A stretch of DNA of 64,000 nucleotides from Turritopsis dohrnii (lineage: Eukaryota; Cnidaria; Hydrozoa; Anthoathecata; Oceaniidae), in assembly GCA_027922465.2 (NCBI GenBank), contig BQMF02000025.1, positions 400,001 to 464,000 of the forward strand, in the 5' to 3' direction. Below, piece after piece: positions 35,556-44,865 of this stretch (its first letter is position 1; every line of letters starts with the position of its first letter). A program made the position numbers and the translations under genes. Below the pieces are notes generated by a model. The model made no database searches, was not told the origin of the DNA, and was given only the letters and a program-made list of their open reading frames with translations.

Positions 35556-35993
35556 TTAGAGGGGGTTTGAATTCAATTGCTTCTTTAAAATTTCAATGTA
35601 CTTTTCTTCTCCCTTGAACAAAATTGTGCAGGAAATTTGCAGGCCTTGTCCATCTCCTAAATTCACCCTCTTTCCAGTGACCGTAATAGTAGCACTGTTC
35701 AGTGGATCAGCTCGCATGAAGTAAAATACAGTTTTCGTGTATCGTCCGGTTTTTCCCTTCTTTAAGTGGCCAACAACCTTTCCGTCTTTTACGACAGCAA
35801 CAGCATACTTATCGATTTCATTTTCTGGTTCTGGTCGTGTTTTTGAATTTTCTCCCAGGACCGGTGTCCAATCTTTCATATAGGCATGATAGCCTTTTAT
35901 CATCGATTCACACTTAAACTCTCTCAGAATCACCATAGGCATTTCATAACTTAAAGAGAGTTTTTGTCCACATATTTCTATTTTTACTTCCAT
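35556..35993 (-). CDS. HIRAN-like protein encoded inside the transposase intron
   Basis: An intact 145-codon frame from an ATG at 35993 (MEVKIEICGQK) to a stop at 35556. Key text: KGYHAYMKDWTPVLGE, RPEPENEIDKYAVAVVKDGK followed by VVGHLKK, then an aromatic/basic region, VTGKRVNLGDGQGLQISC and a basic C terminus. It lies wholly within the 814-base transposase intron (36263-35450) on the same strand. It shares GYH-x-Y, VVGHL and GLQISC with the HIRAN-like gene at 31962-32545. The start was chosen because the text upstream of 35993 is not conserved-looking and enters a MITE. The function is inferred from HLTF/Rad5 HIRAN domains, which bind 3' ends of single-stranded DNA. It could instead be a distant OB-like domain. 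Confidence 0.6.
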   Translation of the reverse strand: MEVKIEICGQKLSLSYEMPMVILREFKCESMIKGYHAYMKDWTPVLGENSKTRPEPENEIDKYAVAVVKDGKVVGHLKKGKTGRYTKTVFYFMRADPLNSATITVTGKRVNLGDGQGLQISCTILFKGEEKYIEILKKQLNSNPL

Positions 35994-36102
35994 CTTGATA
36001 GAACGTGTACTATCTTCGTCTCGAAGACAATGCAAAGAGAACTTCCACGAAAAAAATGAAGACCTTCTATTGAAAAAAGCAAGAAAAAAACAGAAAATTC
36101 TA

Positions 36103-36218
36103 CGGTTGACTCTCTCTAATTCTAATCTGAAGGGAGAGTTTTTGTTAGAGATATTCGAATTTTCAGAAATAATAGAAATATTCGAATAGTAGAGATTAGA
36201 ATTAGAGAGAGCCAACTG
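36103..36218. mobile_element. 116-bp Tigger-type MITE
   Basis: Inverted ends C(G/A)GTTG(A/G)CTCTCTCTAATTC, flanked by TA at 36101-36102 and 36219-36220. The interior repeats ATATTCGAAT in inverted orientation. It sits in the Tigger transposase intron just upstream of the HIRAN-like ORF and is therefore younger than its host element. Confidence 0.85.
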
Positions 36219-38133
36219 TATTTTCATTTGACGATTGCGAATGATATAGAAAATAAGTCATACCTGATAACACCTTGATCCATTGGCTGTGTACAAGACG
36301 TAGTATTTTGTGGTAAAAACTGTAGATTAATGCATTTTAGTCCTGAAACATCTGGGTGTGCTGGGCAGTTGTCAACTACCATGACAATCTTTCTTCCCTC
36401 CATTACGAACTTGCGATCAAGCTCACGCAACCATTCCTCAAACAGTTTTCCATCCATCCAGGATTTTTTTTGAGATCGATAACGACAAGGAAGGTTTCTG
36501 GCATGTTTAAAACATCTTGGGTTGGCATACTTTCCAATCACAAACATTGGTAATTTTTCACCAAGAGCGTTAGAGGCAGTCATCCCAGTTAACCTTACTT
36601 TGCTGTGCTTACCACCTGCACATCGTTTTCCACGAAAATGTAAGGATTTCGATGGTAATGCTTGGTAAAATAGGCCAAATTCATCCGCATTGAAAATGTC
36701 CTTTAACTCATACCTAGCTAGGATTGTTGGTAGAGTTGTTTCTTGTCAAGGTGCAGTCATCTTGGTTACTTTTTCTGACTCTCCAGACACCTCTTTGAAT
36801 GTAATGCCATATTTAAAACAGAACAGCGAATACTTCAGGATTTCCTACATTTTTATGCTTGAGCTGTAAAATGAGATCAAAGAAACTATCATTTACCTCT
36901 CCTTCCAGCCTCTCAGCCACCCGTTTGATGCTGTAAATTTCGTGTAGTCAAATGCTTTAGCGAACTCATGAGCTTTCTCCAGAAGAATAGGTCCATTGAT
37001 TGGAATGTTGTTGCCACACATTGACTTGAACCATGTCAACAAGGCCTCGTTTAATTTTTCATAAGTACCTGTTTTGATACGTTGGCGTTTTAAGGATGAG
37101 TTTTCAAAAGAATCAAAAATCTTTTGTTTATTTTTATTCCAGGTAGCTAATGTACTGCCTGGAATTTGAAACTGATTTGCCACATCTTTATTCGATTTTG
37201 CTTTGTCAAGTTCCTTCAAGGCATCATACTTTATTTTCAAAGTAACTTCTTTGTGCTTCCTTTTAGTTGCCATTTCAAACGCATTCTCTAATTACAGAAT
37301 TCGAAAAGCTTTGAAAAACATCCATGCGTTCGAAATGTGTAGACGATATTCGAATGTCGGAAATTCGAATTACATGATAAAAATATGACCAGGGGACCAA
37401 AGAATTTGTTCGAATTACATGAGTATTCGAATTATAGGAGTTCGAATTAAAGGAGTTTCTTTATAAGGTTTTAACAGTAATTTCGGAACGGACTGACACA
37501 TTTGTTCGATTTAAATGAGTTTTCGAATTATAGGAGTTCGAATTACATGAGTTCAACTGTAGATGACTCTATTATTCGAATTAAAAAAAAATTTTCATTT
37601 TTACCCTGATTCGCGAAGTTAATTCCCGCAAAATCTTTAAATTTTGCGAATGAGCTCAACCGCGGAATTTAATCCCCGCGAAAGTTTATCCCATTAAAGT
37701 ACATTCTCCTGCCTTGTTATCCTATCCTCACGTGCAAGACATTTTTCCTTCAACCGCTCAATCTCTATTTCTGCCTCAATGATGGCATGAGTTAAATTAT
37801 CCACCAGCTCATTTAAATACCTGACATCAAATTCAACCCTTTCGATACGATGTTGTTGCTGTTGTTGTAGTTGTTGTATCTGTTGTAGTGGTCTGTCTTC
37901 TACATCCGGATCCTTCAGGGTCTTCGGTGTACATCCATCGCCACTTGCTGCGGGTTGTTGTTGTTGTTGTTGTTGCTATTAGTGTTCAGATTACTGAAAA
38001 TAGAAATTTGTATTGTGACCCATGTAGTATCTCTCCCTCCAAACTTTGTCCCTGGGATTGTTGGTTTTAATCAACCCTGCTATTTTGTCACAGATGGCGT
38101 TGTGAACACACCGTTAGTACTCGCCTCCGTAGG

Positions 38134-38151
38134 ACCTATAGTACTATAGGT
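38134..38151. repeat. 18-bp perfect palindrome
   Basis: ACCTATAGTACTATAGGT, self-complementary over all 18 bases, in non-coding DNA. It may be a dimeric protein site or the join of two inverted ends. Nothing around it decides. Confidence 0.7.
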
Positions 38152-38399
38152 GTGTTCTTTAGTGTTCTTTAATAGTACTTTTTGTTCTAAGAGTAATATT
38201 AACTTTTCTAAAAAATTTTAACCCCCATAAAATTATGGTCTAAATTGTTCTACATGTTCTACTGATTCAAAATCACCCTACTTTTATGTTTGTGCAACGC
38301 CTATTTCGGCCGCTAGGCGGGATTTTCCGTTTTTACGGCATTTTTGGCTTATTTTCTAGCATTTTTAAATCGTTATTACGCAAAGGCGATTGGGTCAAA

Positions 38400-39010
38400 A
38401 GTGTTCATGTTTGAAATCCTAAACGTATGGTCAGAGTTACATAAGTATCAAAAAATTCAATTAGATTAAAACAAAAATGACGTCATAATCACGTGACAAA
38501 ATGTGCTATACAGGCAAAAATTCAATACTTTAGCAGTTACTATCTCAAAAATGAGTAAAGTTCTTAACTTGAAATTGCACATATTAAAAGTAAGTACTGA
38601 AAGTTACCATTTCTGAAATTTTGATACACTTTATTAAAAAAATGACGTCACAATCACGTGACAAAATGTGCTTTAGGAAGAAATATTCACTAGTTTATGA
38701 GCTATTTTTTCGAAATCTATTGAAGCCTTAAAGCCAATATTACATATACTATTAGTAAATACTAAAAATAATCACTTCTAAAAATTTCATAGTTTCTACC
38801 TAAATGATGACATCAAAATCAAGTGACAAAATGTGCTATACAGGCAAAAATTCAATATTTTTGGAGTTGATATCTCAATAGTGTCTAAAGTTCTTAACTT
38901 CAAATTGCACATACTAAAAGTAAGTACTGAATTTAACTATTTCTAAAATTTGATAGATTTTATTCAAAAAATGACGTCATAATCACGTGACAAAATGTGC
39001 TTTGCAGACA
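38400..39010. repeat. Tandem array of ~165-bp units, each with CRE and E-box palindromes
   Basis: Four imperfect units at a 164-165 bp period. Anchor TGACGTCA at 38478, 38643, 38808 (as TGACATCA) and 38972, each followed 3 bases later by TCACGTGA (38489, 38654, 38819 as TCAAGTGA, 38983) and then CAAAATGTGCT. Spacers share GTAAGTACTGA and TTCTAAAATTT text. The array ends at the MITE that starts at 39032. Confidence 0.85.
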
Positions 39011-39031
39011 AAGAATTCAACAGTTAGAATA

Positions 39032-39806
39032 CCTTATCGGGGAAAAAAAAGTCGGGGGTAAGTGACTAATTTTTTGGGCTAGTGACTAAAATTTTCCCCG
39101 ACCAAATTTTCCCCCGACTTTTCAACACCCGTCCAAAAATTTCACCCGATTTTTCATTTCCCCGTCCAAAAATTTTCCCCGGTTTTTTTACTCCCGCCCA
39201 AAACATTTCCCCGATTTTTTAGTCCCCGACCGAAACTTTTCCCCGATTTTTGATAATCTCAAGTAGAGTCTATCTATCGATTTTCGACTGGAATTATGAC
39301 GGTCAAGCAAAGGAAGGGGAATCGAATGAAGTTGAATCAGTCAATGAGGACGATACAGATTTTTCTGTTACGATTAAGGGAAACAAAATTGATGTCAGTG
39401 AAAATAAAATGGATGTCAGTGAAGATATAATTGATGTTTGTGAAAGCAATATGGATGCCAGTGATGAAAATAATGACGATCAAACCTCAAAAACTGTTAT
39501 TGTATTAGATTGAACTCTTAATTAGTTATTTTGTAATATAATTTTTAGTTCAAATTGAAAGTGTCGACAAAAATTGTGTTCCATTTTCTACTTGTATTGC
39601 AAATTTTGGTCAGGGAAAAGTGACTTATTTAGAAATTTTAGTCGGGAAAAAGCGACTAATTTCGAAATTTTAGTCGGGGAAAAGCGACTAATTTCGAAAT
39701 TTTGGTCGGGGAAAAGTGACTAAAATTTCTCGAGGTGACTAAATTTTTCCCCGACCAAAATTTTCCCCGACTAAAATAAATCCCGACTTTTTTTTCCCCG
39801 ATAAGG
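39032..39806. mobile_element. TA-flanked MITE, CCTTATCGGGG ends (775 bp)
   Basis: Perfect inverted ends of at least 25 bases (CCTTATCGGGGAAAAAAAAG... at 39032, its complement ending at 39806) between TA at 39030-39031 and 39807-39808. The interior is rich in inverted GTCGGGGAAAA and CCCCGACTAAAA blocks. A 39250-39513 frame with repeated IDVSE/MDVSE units looks like the acidic tail of a lost transposase. Confidence 0.85.
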
Positions 39807-39836
39807 TAACAAAGTTTCAAGATTTCTGTAATTTAA

Positions 39837-40652
39837 GGATAGTCATCACCCCTGTAATAAAAAAAAAAAATCATATTTTTTTTTATTTCATAAAAGGATA
39901 AAGCTTTCAGAGAGCTTTCTGAAAATGTATATATGATGCTATAAAAATTTATCATTTGGTACAATATTTTAAATTTAGTGGTATTTCATTTCATGCTTAT
40001 TGCAATTTGTTTACAGAACCTATTCAGCATGTTTACAAGAACTATGTTCTCTTTTAATAGTAGACTTATTAATTATTCATGTAAAGCAAATAACAGCTAT
40101 TGTTTCTTTTGTAAAGTGGTTTATTAAACTGATCATAAAATGGAATTTCTTTGGAAGACGTTTTCTCGATAAGTATTTTTGCGTTACTTATCTGTCTTTA
40201 AATACCTCCAAAAACCCCTACGATGGAGGTATCGTTACATAGTTTTTTGCAATTGAAAGAATAGGTTTATGAGAACGAAACGTTACTACAATTTTTTCTT
40301 TAAGCAAATATTCGCTCTGCGATGAAGGGAGAAAGTCAAGGAAAGGCTATTTTAATGAGTGTTTTTCGTAAATCTTTTATTTCATCAGAACTAGGACTTG
40401 TTTAGAAAAACTGTAGTAACTTATTAAATATTTTTTAAAGGGTCCGTGGAGCTCCTAGAAATTAAGCCTTTTCAAAATGCCCTTATCCGCAATAACTTTT
40501 TAAAACTAAATATATTGAAAATAAAATTATATTCATTTGATCGGGAATTTTATAAGGTTTTCAAAAATATATACTTTGTTAATGAAAAAATAACCACATC
40601 AAACGTTATGGACCCAAAACTGAAAACATGCAGCAAGGGGTGATGACTATCC
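39837..40652. mobile_element. TTAA-flanked MITE (816 bp)
   Basis: A 17-base perfect inverted repeat GGATAGTCATCACCCCT at 39837 and its complement ending at 40652, flanked by TTAA at 39833-39836 and 40653-40656. A TTAA duplication is typical of piggyBac or Kolobok-type transposition. There is no credible coding sequence, so it is a non-autonomous copy. Confidence 0.85.
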
Positions 40653-40682
40653 TTAAATTTGTAATATATTATCTAGAAAAGA

Positions 40683-41613
40683 TTACATAATTGGCTTAGA
40701 GTGTTCCACTTTCAACCTTAACAACGTGCTGACATTGTCAATCGATTTGACGCATGAGATTGTAATATAACCAACTCCTGCCGTTGCATACTCTTGATCA
40801 AACACCAACGTCACATGTGGAAGCGTTTGGCCCTCGATTTTGTGTACCGTTGTAGCGTAAGCTGGCTGTATCGGATAGTACATCTCCTTTGTTTCTTTGT
40901 TCAGGACAGGGAAGATTGGTACGATCTTTGTTCCACAGTCGAGATATATTGTTTTCCTTTCAAACCTGCAGAATTTCCCCACCTGGCCGTTAACGTAGCC
41001 ACTGCTTTTACACCTGATAAGATAAAGGAATTAGTATGATGCTGCACTTAGAATCTCTTTCAACGGTGATGTGGAACAATGCGTGGATGGTTTCACGCGT
41101 GACTTCCTTGTGTAACTGCCGGTATGTTGTTGCAAGTTTTGTGGTGGGACAAGCCACAACCACGTTTCTTTCATTTTCAACACAAAACCAAATGGTAGCA
41201 TTTACTAGGAAGCTTTTGCCACACTCAGCCTCACCAAATACAGCTACCATTCGATTTCGTGAAGAATAACTTTCGCCACTTGCATTTTAAAGTTCCGCCT
41301 TACACTGCACTGCTCCAGCGAAATACCTTATCAGCTCGGGAATTTCTTCTGCATCTCCTGGGTGAAGCAAGTCGTTCACCACGTTGAACGGTACATGTAC
41401 CAAGCAGTGTTGAAAGAAATACACTGGATTGAAATAGCTACAAAACTTTACACCAACCAAGACGGAAACATCTTTCAAGTACTTTGTAGCAATGTTAGAA
41501 TTAGTATGATGACTTCGCAAGATTTGCAACAGTGATAGGTCCACGTCGTGTCGGGTTCGATTCATGTACATCACCACGTGCTGAAAAACACCAACTTCGA
41601 GCCGCTGTGTCAA
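40683..41613 (-). pseudogene. PIF1-like helicase remnant
   Basis: Three minus-strand blocks. 41613-41287 resembles the region upstream of the helicase (FCSYFNPVYFFQHCLVHVPF, PELIRYFAGA). 41250-41008 has Walker A (FGEAECGKSFLVNATIWF) and CPTTKLATTYRQLH. 40982-40683 has the C-terminal helicase motif (YPIQPAYATTVHKIEGQTLP). The Walker B/DEXX region and everything between these blocks is missing, replaced by an intron-like stretch at 41007-40983. PIF1-type helicases of this make-up belong to Helitron-like or related elements. This is a collapsed copy. Confidence 0.62.
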
Positions 41614-42424
41614 CCAGGGGTGGCGATTTCCGAATTCTGTGAAACCCTAACTCGCAACCATGAATATGTGATGGAAAATCAAGAGTGTTTGAAATATCTA
41701 GATCGCTTTGATAACCACATCGACCCATATATAGACTCAATGAAGGTCCTGGACAACAATGATACAAAAACAGGTGCCTTTTATTATTTATTTTGTTTAT
41801 GTTGAGTCCTATGTTACAGAGTTGGATTAAAATTCAATTTATTACTTTTGAAATTTAATTTCCTTTCAAATATCGACAATAAATCCTTGTTTATATTTTG
41901 CCAATCTGTCTGCTTGTATTAACACATAAATATAATGGAGATAGGATACTATTTCAATGTTCATGTACCAGGCAAAACTTTCAATAAATGTTACATTGTA
42001 AGTGCATTAGTTATAGCTAAATTTTCGCATTAATGTGCGCTAGCTTTCTATGATCATTATAATCGCAAATTTATTTTTCCACTTTTCTTAATTATATGTT
42101 AGAAAACATTGGAAAGGCTCTGAAGAAAATAAGAAAGCTACTCCTCGAAGAACATGGATTTGTTGACGTCTTTGCGATTTCGAAGTGCATCCAGAAACTT
42201 CGACAACCAAGACCAAGAAACGTGCAAGGGTGGTTTCTGATGATGATCGCACGATCTGCTTGCCAGGAAACATGACAAGGTTAAACAAAATTTTGCCGGA
42301 GATCAAGCTTAAAAAGGAACACCGTCAGTTTAAAAATCCATTAGAGGACACTCTTCCGTGGACGTTTCAAAATACTCCTTTTAAAACTATACAGTATGAA
42401 AATCTTTATGTTGTTTGTACCTGA
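41548..42424 (+). CDS. Possible spliced gene fragment of unknown function
   Basis: A plus-strand frame ending NQECLKYLDRFDNHIDPYID ... DTKT can splice at AACAG/GTGCCT (about 41773) to an AG acceptor near 42102 (ATATGTTAG). That gives ENIGKALKKIRKLLLEEHGF and then a stop near 42240. A neighbouring frame (42185-42424) reads KKRARVVSDDDRT and LPWTFQNTPFKTIQYENLYV. I do not recognise the family. It overlaps the helicase remnant on the other strand near 41548-41613. Confidence 0.3.
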
Positions 42425-44865
42425 ACTTCATAATAAAAACTTTTACTTGGCCATGCGAAATAATAATAATATCTGTGTTTCCTTTTTATCGTCAGCTTGA
42501 TAGTATACAAATTTTAGAATCATACAATATTATAAATTCGACTAGTCAATTAAAAAAGTGGTCATCTATTGATTAATAAAATGGGTATAAGCTGATGAGG
42601 AAGATGAGCTGTGCTTCAAGATTCCAGAGCTTTATAAAAACAGGATAGCTTACCTAGGAACATGAAATAGAAAATTGTATTATATTTAGAAAAAGACTAA
42701 TAGAAACCTTACGCATTTTTTTAAATCGATGTAAGCATACCGTTTTTGTAGTCGTTCATATCTGATTTGAAGCATCAAAAACTGCTTATTTATCACGAAT
42801 AACTACTAAGAGTATTAGTTTCACGTAGATTATCAGTTTGGATCATAAATGTTCTTGATTCATTTAAGTTTTACAGCCGTACTACAACCTCTTCTATATC
42901 CATATATTCAACAAAGAAACTTTAACAGATCTACGCATGCTTCTTCGCTTCCATTTTTAAAACAACTACGGAAAACGTAAGAACGTTGCATAAGACTGAC
43001 ATGAAACAACATTTCTACCTTGACATCTGCGATTTAGCCATATGTTAATTATTCCTTTCACTAGAGCTTATATTTTACACTTTTAGAGTCTTTTCAAGCA
43101 AAGTACTTGTATACAATGAATATAGTGTGAGTTTAGACTGTTAAATCATAAAAAGAATGTAAGTTGGGAACATTAATGATTTGAGTGGCTATTTCCCATC
43201 GACAAAAATTGGTCTAGGTTTGGACAGTGAAAAAAAAACAAAACAAAAAAAACAAAACAAGATGCCCTACCGGGCAGAAGTATTCCTGCGGATGACTGTA
43301 AGACTTTCTGGAGCCTTTTCAGAAAGAAATGAGTGTTAGTTCACGCTTTAAAACCATATGCATAATGCGGAATGATGTTTGCAGTATTTTACATTTTACC
43401 TTTTAGCTACGATAACTATTAAACTTTGTTGTTTCATATAAAACTTTAGTCTTGCATCAATTTAGAGATTTTTTTAAAAAGATTTCCATTCGAAGTTGCA
43501 CTCCCTAAAGCATCTTCAAGAAGCAATTAACTAATTAAAAGATTATCGCGTTAAGAATAATCTGTGCTTTAAAAGGTGAATGTTTGTTCACGGTTTAAAA
43601 CAATATGCATAATGTGGTATGATGTTCTTTGTGTTTTACAGTTTATCTTGTAGCTGTGAAAGAAGTAATATTTGTTATTTCATATAAAACTGCACTGTTT
43701 TGCATCATTTAGAGATTTTTTCAAAAAGTTTTTTATTCATAGTTATATTCCCTAAAGCGTCTTCAAAAAGTAATTAAGTAATGAAAACTTTGTCACATTA
43801 AGTTTTGAAGGGAAAATCTGTGGCGTAAATAGTAATAACTTTGATTTCATTTAATTACATTCCCGAGAGCATTATAAAAGTTAAGAGACTTTGAAAAATT
43901 TTGCCGGAGATCAGGCTTAAAAAGGAACACCGTCAGTTTAAAAATCCATTAGAGAACACTCTTCCTTGGACGTTTCAAAATACTCCTTTTAAAACTATAC
44001 AGTATGAAAATCTTTATGTTGTTTGTACCTGAACTTCATAATAAAAACTTTTACTTGGCCATGCGAAATAATGAAAATATCTGTGTTTCCTTTTTATCGT
44101 CAGCTTGATAGTATACAAATTTTAGAATCATACAATATTTTAAATTCGACTAGTCAATTAAAAAAGTGGTCATCAAATGATAAATAAAACAGGTAGAAGT
44201 TGATGAGGAAGATGAGCTGTGCTTCAAGATTCCAGAGATTTATAAAAACAGGGTAGCTTATCTAGGAACATGAATTAAAAAATTGTATTATATTTAGAAA
44301 GACTAATAGAAACCTTACGCATTAAATCGATATAAACATACCCTATTGGTAGTCGTTCATGTCTGTTTTGAAGCATCAAGAGCTGGTTATTTATCAAGAA
44401 TGACTACTAAGAATATTAGTTTCACGTAGATTACCAGTTTGGATCATAAATGTTCTTGATTCTTTTAAGTTTTACAGCCGTACTACAACCTCTTCTATAT
44501 CCATATATTCAACAAAGAAACTTTCACAGATCTACGCATGCTTCTTCGCTTCCATTTTTAAAACAACTACGGAAAACGTAAGAACGTTGCATAAGACTGA
44601 CATGAAACAACATTTCTACCTTGACATCTGCGATTTAGCCATATGTTAATTATTCCTTTCACTAGAGCTTATATTTTACACTTTTAGAGTCTTTTCAAGC
44701 AAAGTACTTGTATACAATGAATATAGTGTGAGTTTAGACTGTTAAATCATAAAAAGAATGTAAGTTGGGAACATTAATGATTTGAGTGGCTATTTCCCAT
44801 CGACAAAAATTGGTCTAGGTTTGGACAGTGAAAAAAACAAAAAAAACAAAAAAAACAAGATGCCC
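42287..44865. repeat. Direct segmental duplication, ~980 bp units 1,608 bp apart
   Basis: 42287-43270 and 43895-44865 are nearly identical, starting AAAATTTTGCCGGAGATCA and ending in an A-rich run followed by AAGATGCCC(T)TACGGGC. They differ by small substitutions and indels. The left unit contains the end of the weak gene call above; the right unit lacks its upstream part. Confidence 0.9.
43333..43805. repeat. Tandem duplication of ~240 bp
   Basis: 43333-43560 and 43574-43805 align through TTCACG-CTTTAAAAC, ATATGCATAATG-GG, TTTCATATAAAACT, TTAGAGATTTTTT and CTAAAGC(A/G)TCTTCAA, with moderate divergence. It lies in the interval between the two large direct repeats. Confidence 0.8.

Larger units (their letters stand above)
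34759..37273 (-). pseudogene. Tigger (CENP-B-like) transposase
   Basis: Exon 1 (37273-~36894): psq-type and CENP-B helix-turn-helix motifs (KSNKDVANQFQIPGSTLATW; NGPILLEKAHEFAKAF; NGWLRGWKER). Then the DDE core: FNADEFGLFYQ (near 36690, Asp 1), MVVDNCPAHPDV (about 36360-36390, Asp 2), FLPQNTTSCTQPMDQGVIR. The intron 36263-35450 (GTATGA ... TTTCTCAG) joins IR to SLKAKYRSL precisely. The last exon gives ILEAMIMLKAAWDEV, CFRKSGI, an acidic segment and a C-terminal PIP box. A stop near 36760 (MTAP*QETT) and uncertain splicing near 36820-36893 suggest this copy is dead, though the C-terminal exon is fully open. Confidence 0.8.
34515..37559 (-). mobile_element. Tigger-type DNA transposon nested in the pogo element (3.0 kb)
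   Basis: Inverted ends CAGTTGAACTCGTGTAATTC at 34515 and the complement of CAGTTGAACTCATGTAATTC ending at 37559, flanked by TA at 34513-34514 and 37560-37561. Subterminal repeats of TTCGAATTATAGGAGTTC type lie at both ends (about 34565-34595 and 37400-37550), probably transposase-binding sites. It encodes a CENP-B-like transposase on the minus strand with an intron that contains a HIRAN-like ORF. Confidence 0.87.
31620..37699 (+). mobile_element. pogo-type DNA transposon (6.1 kb, with nested Tigger)
   Basis: Terminal inverted repeats of about 40 bp with one mismatch: CTTTAATGGGATAAACTTTC... at 31620 and its complement ending at 37699. TA duplications lie at 31618-31619 and 37700-37701, as expected for Tc1/mariner-pogo transposition. 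The left half holds a divergent pair: a HIRAN-like gene on minus (31962-32545) and a DDE transposase on plus (32762-34347), with about 215 bases between them. The right half is mostly the nested Tigger element (34515-37559). Both own genes are broken. Confidence 0.85.
31474..37975 (-). pseudogene. Coding exon for a Gln-rich coiled-coil protein, split by a pogo transposon
   Basis: Minus strand, exon parts 37975-37702 and 31617-31474. An AG acceptor (TAATAG) precedes a CAA run at 37975. The frame reads QQPAASGDGCTPKTL, a Gln-rich segment, then a heptad-like coiled coil (LNELVDNLTHAIIEAEIEIE) to ITRQENV at the insertion. Excising 31620-37699 plus one TA restores an uninterrupted frame that goes on VQTFSDEVRTRLLVAEDINE and ends at TAA 31474-31476. 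The protein is unknown to me. An open frame restored exactly across the insertion shows it was coding when hit. As it stands it is disrupted. Confidence 0.6.

Noticed and set aside
40446..40643. 65-codon plus-strand frame
   Set aside because: It lies inside the TTAA MITE and reads through its right TIR.
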